Shown piece after piece: positions 24,708-39,700 of a DNA stretch of 64,000 bases (positions are counted from its first letter, which is position 1; every line of letters begins with the position of its first letter). This stretch comes from Membranipora membranacea (lineage: Eukaryota > Bryozoa > Gymnolaemata > Cheilostomatida > Membraniporidae): assembly GCA_914767715.1 (NCBI GenBank), contig OU612068.1, positions 7,812,001 to 7,876,000 of the forward strand, read 5' to 3'. Made by a program: the position numbers and the translations under genes. The notes beneath the pieces were generated by a model that did not search any database, was not told the DNA's origin, and saw nothing but the letters and a program-made list of their open reading frames with translations.

Positions 24708-27700
24708 ATGGATTGGCCCTGGATTATATATCTGCTACTTTTAACCTCCCTCCAATTGGATATTGCATTGACTCAGTCAGCCCTCTGCTCAGAGCAGAGT
24801 GATGGAGTTACTGATTGTTCAAGGAGGAACCTGACTTATGTACCAAGAAATCTATCTCCTACTACCAGAATACTGTAAGTACCTCTGCTGTTAAACGATT
24901 TGATAAAGATTTGATGATGTTAGTTGGATGAGGAAGACTAACTGATCTGAGACTAGGTAACTTTATAACTTCTGAAGAAGGTTTCTGCTATGGGCACTTG
25001 CAACGGGTCCATGTTCCACTCTGTGTCGGAGTCGCATGTCAGTCCGTTGGCCTTAATGCTCCCTCTGCCTGAGATGTTTGGTAGTTCTGAGCTGATAAGT
25101 TGCATATGAACAGGGTTAACAGACTCAATCCCAAAGCTTTTGGCTTGAGCTGATGAGGTAGTGTTCGCCCTCACCAATGATAATGTACTGTTACATGTAT
25201 TGGCTGACAGATAGTTAGAGTTGATTCAAGCGAGACTGAATCTCTGAAGTCAACTAGGGAAGAGTACATACACTTGACAAGGAGAAGCATGGGAGAAGTT
25301 CCATGAAACTTTCTCACGAAACTCACATATATATATATATGTCCGTATATGAGCTATTCTATCTTATCTGTCGCTGTTTGTTTACCTGAATATGGTGTGT
25401 CTCAATACATAGCACACATTATCAGTACAATATAAATTAGTGTTTTAGGCCTATAAGGCAGCTCGGTCTACAGTTGGGCTGAGTGTAAGAGAACAAAGTC
25501 ATATGAGGTAGTAAGAGGGGACAGCAATACTGGTCAACAATCGTATGTCAGTGTCTTAGTTTGCAGGTTGTTAGGATGATAATATTAATACCATGCCTCA
25601 TTACTTAATGATGAGGGCAGGCCTGTTTTCCTGTCATGGAGAGGATTGAAGATTAGCTCATCGACTTCTGAACCTGTTACAAGGGAAAACTGGCATATGA
25701 CATATCTTTCATGAACCTTGCAAACCAGCATCAATCATACGACTCGATAGAATAGATATATCATAGTAAACAACTTTTGTTTTTGTTTGTGTGATTACTG
25801 AAGGGGATGCACAGCTAATCGGTAGGCATTGAATTCAGGTTGTTGTTGAGATGTCATGATATCAATGAATTCATTGATAATGCGGATAAATACTGAAATG
25901 GGTTCCTGGATATGCCATCTGAATGTGTGGTGTCAGAAAGAAAACAGAATCTTGATTATTCACAGAATCGCACAGAAATGCTTTTAGGTTGTTGAAGGTG
26001 GAAAATATTCTTTGTTTCTGAATTGCTGATGTATAAGTGAACTTTGCCTGGGTTGCTGGTAGTCGTATTCCATCAACCATCTTCCTATCCCAGGGTCTGT
26101 TAATAATTGAATAACTCTACCAGTGTCTGAGGCAAAGTTGAAGAACTTAAACCGATACGTAAACAGGGTTGACAGAATAGTGTTTCCATCACCATTGTAT
26201 TAATTGAGAACGGTAACTTTAAGGTGCTGACTTGGTCAACTTGAAATTCTGGCAATGTTACAAATGCTACAAAATACTATATACTATAATGGTGGTTCGG
26301 ATTATTGTCTATGGAATTGTTAAGATTTGAAGACTGTCAAATTGTGTAAGTGATAACATTATAGCTTGCTTAAATATCTCCTGTCCTAAGCTGGCAATTT
26401 CTTATGGGTTGACGTTAATCCAGCCAAACTGACTTTCACTTGATGGTCTGGTTAGAATGTGACAGTTTTTTAGGCTATCAACAAGATAGAATGTGATTTA
26501 TTGCACATTTTCTATGGTTGGGTGCCCAGCAATGATTGATGAGATGAATAGAAAGGAGAAGAAATGGCAATTTTAGCTACATATGCAAAGCAATTTAGGT
26601 AAACCATAAATTATCCTTTTAAAAGTAACAGAATTGTAGGTTGTTGAAGGAGTTGAGAGTGCAGCTACGTTTTACATGGCGCTGGTGCCAGTTCCGATTC
26701 TATAACTCGTGAACTGAAGGAGTATTACACATTACACAACGCATTCTGAGTCCAAACTTGAAGCGCCAGTTCAGTGACAGTGTATCTAATTTGATCCACC
26801 GTTGAAGTTGTGAAATTTTAGCGACTAGGTGTGCCCAGTGTCAGTAGGAGCTTCACTAGAGACACAAGGGTTGTTGTCACCAATATGTTGTTTCACTCTC
26901 TTGTTTTTCTTTTTGTGTTCCGTTAATTACTTTTTCTATTATTGTGTGGAGAGGTTCTTGGTACTGTCCATTAAAATGCTTGAATAGTTAGTTAGTTAAG
27001 TTAAATATATCAGATGGCTTTGTATGCACAAGGTTGGCAGTGCTACCATTCTTCTCATTTTGACAATGCATCGTGTTAGTTGAATTATTTGTCTAACAGC
27101 TTCATGGAATATTATGCATTCAGTCCGCAGTAACCTTTTAACAGTGCTAACAACTCAATGAATGCTCGGGGCACTTTCACTACATGACTGAATAGCTGCA
27201 TAGTATTACCTGTTTACATACTGGCCAGTGAAAGCTTCATATTGACTCAGCTCAATGTTTAATCCACATCCAAGCCTCTGAAACTATGTGCTGAAATCAT
27301 CCTACAGTGTAGTTGAAACCCAAAAAATGGGGCCCATCCTCTACGGAGGAGCCGTAGTGGACATGGCCCATGTTTGTTTTGATCCATATGATGTTTAGAT
27401 CTATTCCCAGGTCAGCTCCCATACAGAATAAAATCAAGGAGTTAACTCACAATAATACTTGGCATTGATGTTATGAAAATATTTTCTATATTGTAATTTA
27501 CCCATGACATCCCCTATTCAAATTAATTCTCAACATGTAAAGCAGTTGAATGGAGTAGTGTTGGTGTTGATCGTTTCCCTTTTCAATTTCAATTTCCACC
27601 TTGCTTGGCAATTTAGGTCTAAAACCTCTGTTTACTAAAAGTGATGCGGTCAGTTGAATAGAAATGATTTGATGGAATTTTGCTGTGAATCAAGCGGCAA

Positions 27701-30700
27701 GCAGAGCAGAAGCTGACGGCCTGTTTAGTTTACTCTCGAGGCCCTATTCACTTTTTAGATTGCCTGTGGTCAGTAGTGATAAGGACTGTAATAAAGGTTT
27801 TGTTATGATGTGGTTAGATTTAGTGTGAAAAGTGGCTTTTGATTCTGAAATGATATCTGATCGCGATCATGATTGCTCTATTATTACCTTGTCAACAGAG
27901 TTCACTTCATAATCGAGTCAGCGCTATACTCCCAGCACTCTCTAGCATGCTACATCCATGACTTTTTGTTCAGGGTCTTTTGTATGTCTTCATTTGGGCG
28001 CTATTACAACCTTGAAACATTTGATGTTGAAATTTAAATTTATCTGATCATGTCCGACACTCTTTATTCTGCTCAAGGAGTTACAGCTTTTTCTTATCTT
28101 TACAGTCATAGCTTTATCATGAATGTATTATGTATATTGCACAAGATGTTTGTAAACAGGCATACCCTTGTGTAGATAGGGTATAGCTGAGTTGCAGTGG
28201 AACCAAACTCGGGCTTTGTTCCACTATGACTGTAGAGCGGATGCTACTCTTTGCTTGAGTATGGGTGTGCGTCATGATTCATTTTGGTTCATGCTGAGTT
28301 TCTGACTTTTATTACATGTTTTGTTAACATTATGCTCATCATAGCGCTCTGCTGTCCATTTTCTATTTCATCACTACCCTCATATCTGTGTATTCAGCTG
28401 TGCCTCTGTCAGGCCAAAGTCAGCTTTGTGGTTTTACTTGTCAGCTGGAAGCAGTTATTTGGTCAGCATTAGGCAGCTTAATTCGCTTTATCAACACCTT
28501 TGGCTCATTATAATGACTGGCTGATTTAAAGCTATGATCATCTTAATGTGTAATTATCTTGTATAATAGCTGCTGCCTTATGGGTCTACTCTGATTTAGT
28601 ACCTCTTATAGGCCTACTACATGTAATCATGTTGTTTATGTTGTTGAACTGTTGGCCTATTTTACTGGTGTTAGATAGTTATTGGTCTGGTATGTTATGT
28701 ATGCCTCTAGATGTGAGCCTAATCCTTTTCACTGTTGTAAAATATGAGCAAAATATTGGATGTCCAGGCTGTTCGAATTATGAGGAATAAAGCCGCAAGA
28801 CGTGCCAAATTCCTCGCCTGACCCATTTTTATGCAACCAACGTTCACAGTCTCTACTGTAATAATATTATCGTATAGTTAGTCTCCCGATCACGCTGGAG
28901 CGTCTCAATGAGTATTTTCTTGTGATTTTCAGGCATTTGGAAGGTAATCTGTTGGAACGAATTGAAGCAGCGGACTTTCCTATTGTGATGAATGACCTTG
29001 AGGAACTGTAAGTACACACACCATTAACTTTCAATAGGACATTACGTCTCTTCTCCGTATGAATGTAAATGTTTTCATTTTTTTATTGCATACTTAGTCG
29101 ACAAATTTTATCTTCTGTTCTTGAGCAACGAGTTCCGACTCAAAATGTGTAAAGTTGGAAGATGCAGTGCATTTTGTGATTATGACAATTTGTAATTCAA
29201 TGTCATATTTCAAACTGAACAGATGATCTAGCGTAATGATAACTAGAAAGGGTGTCACGAGGTCTTCAAATTTCCTAATAGGATAATGGGATGTGGATTA
29301 ACGGATTAAGTCTTTAATAGGTCTCTGCATCACTATTTGGTAAAATTACTAAATAAATCTCACTATTGCCATTTTGATGCCATCATCTTAAAATATGAAT
29401 GCTACTAATCGCTTACTCACTTACTTACTGTGAACTTGATAAATATGAGCATTGGCTAGTCTAGTGAAGGGTTGTCGGACACCCGGACACCCCGAATGTG
29501 ATCTAGCATTGAGATTGTGAGGATATGAGACCTCATGGCCTTCACACAATGAAACGGGTCGTGTCTGATCAGTCATTGAAATGGAGAGGGTATCATTATG
29601 GAATCCTTATCATAGACTGGAGAATAGAGACTTAATTTTTGGTTTGCCTCTCACGGATAATTAAGTTGCATAATCCTGTGCGAAATCCAGGTGCTTAGCT
29701 AGAGTGACAGGGCAATAGTGTGAGGAAAGTGAAACCTACCAATTACCAGATTGGAAGGTTTATTTGAGATTTCTAGTGAAATAGTAATGAAAAGAAGTGA
29801 TTGGTGTAATTATCACCATGACAAGATTGTTTTGTCCTGTAATACCAGGCTTGGTGGGTGGCTCAAAACAACAATCCAAGTACACTAGCATGAGTGAAAT
29901 ATTATGAGAGTCTTGTACCGAGAAAAAAGTGACCGCTACAGGAGCATAAATACCAGGTTTCCATCATCAGAAGCTACGTGTCCAAAGTGCACCTAAATCT
30001 GAGTAATAATCTAAAAGTGGATCTGTATGTTAGTTTTGTTGGGTATTCAGATGAGAACAAAGACCGAGTAACATTGTATCATCGAGAAGGAGGGCAATTG
30101 AAAAGATAAAGCCAGGTGATATTATTGTATATACTCAAGGCCTATGTCTGTATCAAGTGGTTTTAGATTAGAAAGTATTGTGAACACCTGTGACAGAATT
30201 GGCTACCCTTGTCACTGATGAAGGAATATTATATCAGCCACATGCTTGAGTTGAATACACACATTGAGTTTTAGCAGACAGGAATGAAAATGAGCTCTAC
30301 CACATTTTACACTTGAAGGCTAAATCAAATATCAATTGGCACAGCTAAATAAATAAGCTTGTGCCCTGTATTTAAACTACTCATTATGAAGCTTTTTTGA
30401 AGAAGAAAAGTGGATTTGAGAGGGAAGCTCAATAATTTGAAATCAATTGAATCCTTTGGATGATTTTAATAGCTTGCCCAGCTGTGCATCTCAGCAATTT
30501 GCTGAGAAAAATGGCTATCTATTTCGATCTGAGCTCACCATAAATTGCTCCTTTGATTCAGATGCCAACAATCTCACATACTTCTGTTAACGCGGTATTT
30601 AATTAAACGCAGACACCTGCAAGCTTCCTTTTTACTGTTTTGGATAACAGTGCATCCCTTTTTGTACCGGTTGACACTCAGCCTTTTTCGCTGTCGTCAA

Positions 30701-33700
30701 TTGATCAATCTCACTCGCCTTTTTCTCAACAGTATACAGTATACACTGTGTAGATTTCGTCGTGTAGTGCACCTTGGCTATTTTGTGATCAAATGTTGTT
30801 ATTATAGACCAGTTTGAGGTGTCTATTTCCATGGAGTTATGCGTACCCTGCAATTTTGTGATTAGACCTTGCTATCATTAGCGGCTATGTGATGCCCGTA
30901 TCATGTTATTAGTTTCTCTTTCTCGAATGCCTCTAATGTAATGTGCTGTTGATTTTACAGGATACTAAGTGAGAATATCATCCGTAACATCGATACCTCG
31001 ACGTTCTGTCACAAACTGCCAAGTCTGAGAATTCTGTAAGTCGGAATATAAATAAAAATGAAATTATTGATATGTGCGGATTGATGCCAATTGACATAAA
31101 TTCTGATCCTGTTGGTACTGCCTATAGGCTCAGCTATTACGTTCATGTTGTCAATGAATATAATGGTCATACCATAACTCTAAATGCCTTTATTTAATTA
31201 ATTCAACGGATACATTTTTTTTCCTTCAAATTACCATACTCTTTATTTGTCCTGTTTTAGAAAATTGACCAGGAATAAACTCACCCGTATACCAGACCTA
31301 AGATTCTGCAGCTCGCTCGAGGAAATTCACAGGTCAGAATTTGTAACTCATATAGATTTTGATGAATATTTTAATATATTGTGGCCAGTTTAGCCTCAAA
31401 AAGGATCACAGTGTCACTTTTAATCAAAAATCTGTGAATGTGTTGAAATGAATCAATTGATTAAAACTATGTGTCAATCATAATTGGTGACAGGACAACA
31501 CACACTCACAGTCCAAATTTAGGATTTTGGTTGATAGGAAGTGACTAAGAGGCATTTTGGTGTCATCTACAGTGGGTGGTGTGAATTATTTCTGGTTCTT
31601 CACCATGTTTGTGGCTGGTTTTCCTATCAAATTAACTGTGAACTGATCAATTTATCACAGCTTTCAGCCGCAAGCTGATAGTAATTGATGACTGAACGTA
31701 AAAAAAGCAGCATCCAAACAAAGCATTGTCCTGCTGCTGCTGCCATTCAGTTGATAACAGAAATGATGTCTATCACAACCCATCCCGAATAATAGACATT
31801 ACAGATGTCCCAGTCAAAGATATATAGATAGATTCAGCAATGTATTGTACATTATTTGAAATCGTTTAGTTTTTTTGGCACACATGGATTGTGTAGATAT
31901 GGGTGTCTGGCTGGTTACCAAGTTACCTAATTACATTTGCCAAGATTCCAAAGGAAAAGTAATCTATATTCTATGAAGCTGTCAGAGCTTGAGAGGAACA
32001 TGTCAGGACAAACTGTGATTTACCATTCAGAGCTATTACTAGCTTGTCAGACATGAATACATAAACCGCAGAGATCAAGTGGTGTAAATGATGGCAGAAA
32101 CTTCATTAATATGGACATTATGTAGAATGTACTATTGGGTTTAGATGGTTATGTGGCCAACCTAACTTCCTCAATTAAACCCCTCCATCCCCTAGTAGAG
32201 GGTTCCTGTCCTCACTGTTGTTTCACTATGGTTCCATGGATCGATTATGTAAGGATTTCGGTAGTAATCGCCCCATGGAAATGGCATTAAAGTCAAATTC
32301 CGATTGTGACGAATGAATTTTTGGACGCGAATATTCAAACTGTGTTTATTCAATGCATTTCCTAATTGGCGTCGTGGCTGAATGGTTAGCGGTGGTGCAC
32401 ACAATGCCTTCAAAGGGTTTTAACGCGGGAGGCCGGGGTTCAAATCTCGGCCGAGGCAGATTCTTTTCATGTTTTTCCCATCATGGGAATGGTTAGAATC
32501 CACTGGATTCTAACCATTCGAAATTGGAGTGAACCACAAAATCGACCCATGGAACCATAGTGTTTTACACTTGCCCCAGTGCTAGTCTTAGTCTCCATAT
32601 GGCATGATCTAGTGCCCCGCTAATTTTACTGACAATCCTATTTTGTTTTTGCGTACAGTGGGAGCAATGAGATCACAACTCTGAATAGTACAAGCCTATC
32701 AGGACTCTCTAAACTTGAGAAATTGGATTTGTCCAGAAACAATCTAACTTCTCTCTCTGGGTCGATGTTCCCTACCAACACCTCACTAAAACTTCTGTAA
32801 GTATAGCTGTAGTGTTGTGGAAGATGGACCGTTTTAAGTTGAGCTGCCACAATGTATGAAACATGTTGTTTATAGTTGGAACCAGTGAAGGTCTTATGAT
32901 ACAATTCTGATCTCAATGTTGTCGATGTGTTGATCTAAATAAGACCAGGCTAATCTCCTTCTGAATAATCTTGTTGCAAATAATCCATTGACTACATCTC
33001 CAGAATGTTCCTAGCATATATGTTGGAGAATACCATATTGCCAATGCTTATAATCTCTGATAGTATTTATAATCTTTGATATTGTTATCATGAGGCAACT
33101 GAAAATATACATCTTTTCTGCATCTAATAAATAACGATAATTATTACAAAACAGGATCCTGAAAAACAATAAGATTGGTGCGATGGCCTCTGATAGTTTT
33201 ACCAGTATGCCACAGCTGGAGAGACTGAGACTGAGCCGTAACAGGATCACCATGGTCAGCAGAGATCTCTTCTCTCAACTACAAAACCTACAAACTCTGT
33301 AAGTGGAGTAGCTATCATTACTTGGCGTAAAATTTGTCACAACGAAAAAGGAAAACCATCTTTTTTTTATCAGTTTTTGGCTGAAGATAAATCTTTTGTT
33401 TGACACAATCTCGCGCAAAGGGTGTTTGATGCTCTGAGTTTCACACACTGATTAAGCAGAACAATGTTTTCCATTGGAAATTTTGCTCACACAATTGTTG
33501 TTGCCCTCTCACGCAGTGTTTTAGCGGTTGACTGCGGAACAGGTGCGCACATCTGGCGAATAATAAGCGCAGTTATCGAAGCGGCAGTCTCACAAAAAAA
33601 TTCGGTTGAAGGCTTTCATCAGGCCCTGCTGAATAAAATTTCAACAAGTCTATCACAAATATTTTTGGGGTTACACAAAATGGTCTTAGATGATAGCGGC

Positions 33701-36700
33701 AATGTTACTTTGCTGGTGCACACCTGTAAGGTTTCCAGTGTACATGATTAGTACCATGCGCTACATTGGGCCTGCGTAATTACAGTCATTGTAGTTGGCC
33801 ATTCGGGATTAAATATTTTGTTTTTGTGTCCACTTGAGCAGGCAGCAAAGTTGCGTTGGTATTTTATCAGCGTTTGACTTGTGTATTGCAATTGTGCAAT
33901 GTGTTTGGGTTTTAACTTTACACCATAGGGAATTATGGGCAATCATGCTAGCACACAGCTGAAAGTCACACTTGCTTTTGTTTTATAAGCATGAGAATTG
34001 ATACGCATTTTTTAAAACCTGAAATTAATCAACGCTTCAGTATGGATATAGTGGTCTTTTGTTAAAACTTGTTTTTACTTTTGGCTAGTTGAAGCCATAA
34101 GCTGGAAAATATTGATTAAGGTTTGCTGTGAAAAGGCGAAACACTTTTGAGGTTTTGACTCTTTTGTAAAGTAATGGAAAGTAAGCATTGTGTTCTATTG
34201 AAAAGAGATTGCTTTTGCCATTTTCTAAAGATATTATGATACACCAACTTGAAAGAAGCACTTCACCCCCTTGGTAGTAAATTTCAATCATTTCAATGAG
34301 CAAGATGAAAAGGCAAGAATCAAATCAAAGCCTCTCACATTTGATTTTGTGCAAAGCACTGACGCTTTTTTTATTTATAATCAATACTAATTAATATAGT
34401 ATCTGCTGTACATCGCCTGCATCTACTCCATATTTGTTTTGTTTCTTTATCCAACAAACCCTGATAGTTTACATTAGGGATGATCACCTCATGCTGCTAC
34501 CAGTCTCTTTAGAATGTTTTCATTTGAAGCTGTCATCAAGTTGAACTTAGAGCACCTTGGTGGAATGTCAATGTTTGGGTGTCTAAAAGCTTTCAGCTGC
34601 CTGTCACAGCAGAAATATTATGGCTTTGTTTATAACTCTGCGTGTCACCACGAATGTTCCCATAATGACTTTTGTATTGCCATGTGTATTTGCAGAGATC
34701 TAGGTAAGAATAGATTGTCACAGGTTGGACGTCTCTACTTTACTAATCTCAAGAGACTGAGACACCTGAATCTGAAGAGAAACAGACTCACCGAGCTACT
34801 GGACGGCTCGTTCTACGGCTGTCAAGCTCTCGAATCACTGTAAGTAAACCATAAACATATACATATTTAGTATTTATAGTATGTCTATGAAGTGAACTTA
34901 TCAGTTTTTTCCAAAAATTTGAAGCTTTCCTATCGCTCATTTGCACTAACCGGATAAACAAAGTTACTTTTATGAGATTCAGATGGGCACATAGTTGATA
35001 CAGATGTTTTACGTTGTTGACAGTCTCTTACCCAGAATACTGCTGAGCTATGTGCGTCAATAGGATGTTATATAATGATTGATTTGTTTTGATTTCAGAA
35101 ATCTGGAGTCTAATCAGTTAACCAGGGTCAAAGCAGGACCTTTCTTCGGACTGGTGGCGCTGAAGGAATTGTAAGTGGACAAACTGCTACACTCAAATCA
35201 TTGCCAAAATTATGACAGTGTCAAAGCCAAAAATAAGTTATTCTTCATCACATGCCCTGTGGCCAAAGAAAACTACCCAGGCACTATGGGGGAAGTTCAA
35301 TACACTTAGATAAAGTGTAATAATATGAAGCGTCACCGAATATGGGTACATTGATGTGTACAATGTGTGTGTTGGCTTATCGCTATGTGATAAAGTTGTC
35401 ACCTGTGACTCTTGTTAACTATCCAAGCTCTCTTATCTCCCAGATGGTCGTTTGTAAACTGTACAAAAATATGTGATTCAAGTGCGAATAAATTGACAAT
35501 TTACAAGCCCTTATCGGTGGGAGCTCTTCTTAGCTGTAGTAATTTTCAGATAGCAGGCTTTTGTGATGTTAGATATGCCACTTGAGGCAATCTTGTTATT
35601 CACAGCAGCAGCTCCCATCGAGTGTGTTGTGACGGCTGCTTCTGGCAGGCACACATATAATAACTGTCTGTCAAATCGGTTGAGTAAATGTGGTATATCA
35701 GTGTCACAATACAAACATGGGAAATTCGCCACGATCTCGGCCGATCTCGGCCATTGAACTTGTTATTTTCACTTAGCACGATTATATCCATGCTGGTGCT
35801 ACATGGTATGCGCAGGTGGTCCTGCCTTGGTTCCTATGTTTAAGGTTCGGGTTATATAATTCGTCCCTTACATTAACTCAAGTGTTGCAGGTGGTTTAAT
35901 CTTATGATTGCTGATGACTGTCTGACACATTTTTTGTAGATTCCTAGCACGTAACAACATCAGTGAGATCAGAGAATCCGTGTGGGCATATGCAACATCA
36001 AGTGTCCAATTATTGTAAGTTATCCCCCTCGAATTAATTATAAATACAACCATTTTCTCCTTGGAATGTGGCTAAATTTTTTAATAAACAGTCACGGAAC
36101 TACCGAATTGAGTTGAATCATTTATAGCCTTAGAACTTGGCCTTGTCAAGCGGCTACTTTTGTTGTTGTTTTGTGGACCCCCCTCCCCCCCAAAACTGCA
36201 AAAGAAGCCGCGTGACGAGGCTACTAAGAACTGATATGAAACTGTTGAGATTGGGCCTCTGTATCCAACTAAATTTTGTTGACCGTTTGTTTATCTGTAT
36301 ATCCACAGGGACTTGTCTGAGAACCACCTCGGTGGCATAGAGAAGAAGCACTTTGCTGGCGCTAACAGTATAAGAACACTCAGACTGGCCAAGAATGAGA
36401 TCCTCCATATTGAACTGGAATCATTCGCTGACCTACACCAACTCCTCATTCTGTAAGTTGATCAAACTAATAATCAAATCTTACAATCCCCTCTAGTCCA
36501 CGACTCACTGAAGTAATCTATACAATACATTCCACAGTGACTGTTTGACTATGGTGTGCCTGACTATAATAAATTTCACACCAGAGTGGCAAAACTATAG
36601 CAAGTCTCATGATTTGTATTGAACTACTCAAATTCAAATTATTTTTGGCTGTTAGGAAGCTTCATGTGTTTTTTCTACGAGGGGCTTCTTCAAAAGCACT

Positions 36701-39700
36701 CAATTACTGTACGAGTTTTGTGTTTTATTTGGCCGCCCTGATAAATCTTATGTCCCCATATCTCTTTTCCTGACAGTGATCTGAGTGGTAACGGACTATC
36801 TGATGGTATCCAATCATCCTCCAGCACTGTGTTTAACGCTTTGGGTAGTCTGACAGCTCTGAACCTGAAAGGTAACAGACTACAGAGTATCACATCTAAG
36901 CTGCTCAGAGGGATGGAGGCACTAGAGAATCTCGATCTCAGTAATAATCCTGTAGCTACAGTAGAGAGCTACGCATTCAGTGCTCTCAACAACTTAAAAG
37001 ACCTGTAAGTTTGTCACATTTTTCGCCTTGTAGATTCTTGGCAGTTAAATTTGCTTAAATTTAAATTTAGCTCTCTTGTGTCTTGTTCAAAGAAGAATAC
37101 CCACTGTGAGTAATTGGCCCTGTGGGGTTTTCTTATTATTATTCAACAGACATGACAGATTATACGCTAATGTGAGATTGAAGATGATTAATTATCACTC
37201 ATAAAAAGAATCAGTCTTTGTTTTGTGGAGAAAGTCACTCAATTCTGAATTTATCTAGCGATTTATAAACTTAAGATATAAGAAACAATAGCTAATTGGA
37301 GCCTATGTACAGGTGTTTCAATAATTAACTAGTCGAAAATCCTCCACCACATTGTAATGAAAATTCAAACCACAACTGAAATTTTTTGAATGATATTGGC
37401 AGTTGAATTGACCTTCACCTTCTTGTTACAGAGTTATAAAAACCGATAGTCTGGTGTGTGACTGTAAGATATCATGGCTGCCTCCGTGGTTACAGGACAA
37501 ACGTCTCACCACCAGAGTGCAGGCCACATGCACTGTACCAAAGTCACTTAAAGGTCAAAGCATCTTCAACATCCAGACAGACCAGTTTGTGTGTGATCGT
37601 AAGTATATTACTTGTATTTATTGTATGTATTGTATTGTACTTATTGAAGGTGGTAAACAGATTTGTGTGCTCGATGATGTCACAAAGACAATCTGGTCCT
37701 CTTTTAGCAGCATGTGTTTGGTCCTGGGAAATGCACTCGAGAGGTTAATAGCTCCCAAGCGTGTCAGAACACCTTTCAAAATTATAGCCTTGGGGCGGCC
37801 TGCACAGCGTAACCAATAAATTTTTATTATAATAAATATAATTTCCATTTGATTAAGCCAATACTTGAAGACTTATGGCGTTATATCCCCCACTTGAAAA
37901 GGTGTCTGAATTGACATGACTTACATTTATTTATTACGGCATCGTTTCTGGGATGTGATAAAAAGCGGCAAAGCCCTTATGTTATCGCTGACTGATATGT
38001 GCTGCTATATTTGTATAAACAAACCACGCCAACTGACATCATTTCATAGCCAAATAACTACCTCCATTACCCATTCGTCAACCAATTTGGTCCATTAGCT
38101 ACGTGCCTTCACCACAGCCAGCCCTTAAAAGCGTTCGGGATGGCGATCGCGGCCGTAGGCGGTCGTTAAGGGGGTGGGTGGGAAGCTAGGAAACTCCGTT
38201 TTTTGCAATTTATCACTTTTTTAACTTTAGCACCTGTTTACAGCACTTTTGCCTCATCTCACAGAGTTCTAACCCTGTTTTTCAGATTCCTCATACCTTA
38301 AATCATACATTTATGTTGTCACATCAATAAAATACCATAAATGTGCAGACTTATTAATGGTTGTCTTCTCCTATGTCTGGACATTCTCAGTCACGGCACT
38401 TTTCGGAGACTGCTAGCTTGTTTAAAATGAATAAGACTCGTTATATTTTATTAGGAGTAATCGTTTCGGTCAGATTTTATTGTCATGGTGAGACAACTAT
38501 TTAATTAGTATGGGAAAATATAGGGAAAAAAGAGGACAATCTCTTATCACAACATATAACATAGCCTAAGGACCATTTATAGCGAGCCTTAATTGACATG
38601 AATCATTTTCGAGTCTCCGAAAAGTGCCGTGTCTGAGAATGTCCAGACATAGGAGAAGACAACCATTAATAAGTCTGCACATTTATGTTGTTTTATCGAT
38701 GTGACAACATAGATGTATGTTTTAAGGTATGAGGAATCTGAAAAACAGGGTTAGAACTCTGTGAGATGAGGCAAAGGTGCTGTAAATAGGTACTAAAGTT
38801 AAAAAAGTGATAAATTGCAAAAAACGGAGTTTCCTAGCTTCCCACCCACCCCCTTAACGACCGCCTACGGCCGCGATCGCCATCCCGAACGCTTTTAAGG
38901 GCTGGCTGTGGCCTTCACTAGTGCAAATTAGGAAACTTAAGCTAATAATGCTGTCGTAATCGTTTGCAGACTGCCCGTTCATTCCCAAAATGAAATGCAG
39001 CCAGCAAAAATAATGGATTCCATAAGCCAGGAGGTGTGGATGTATGAACATCATTAGTACCAAAACGGAACCTAGGGAATATAGCATAATACTGGCTCTG
39101 TTTTTTGTTTTTCCAAGAAATGATGATGTTCAGTTTGCAATGATACAATAATTGTTTCACACTTTGGAATCCAAAACAGATTCATTGTTTGTGGTCTAAG
39201 TTCCTGAAATAAATACACTAATACAGTATGGCTGTCCTCTTCCCCTCCCCTACATATATTCGCAAATTTTGATTAATAATGAAAGTATCATATTATTATT
39301 ATATTATATATTATATGATTTATTTTGTATTATTGTATATATATATTTGTAGCTGTCACACCGTTTATTACTCGAGAGGTACAGCCTACCAATGTGCTGA
39401 AGGGAGCTAATGTGACCCTCACATGTATCGCCACCACAAGCAGCCAATCATCAGTCGAGGTCGAGTGGATCAAGGATAACAAGGTACAGCATAACTATAT
39501 AAAATGGAACTGTTTTAACATGATAAAATGTTTCTTGAAATTTCTTGTAATGGCAACTGATGGGTTTTTCTATTTAAAAAAATCAGGAGATAAACCCAAT
39601 GTACACCATCATTTTTCAACTAACACTTTTGATTAATGACAGGAATTTTGAATTGCATGAGAAGCAAATTAAATTCCCTGAAATGAGAAGAAAATGGCCT

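Noticed and set aside
32368-32458. Functional tRNA gene
   Set aside because: A and B boxes are present, but the acceptor and anticodon stems pair poorly and it sits inside an inverted-repeat element; treated as tRNA-derived.
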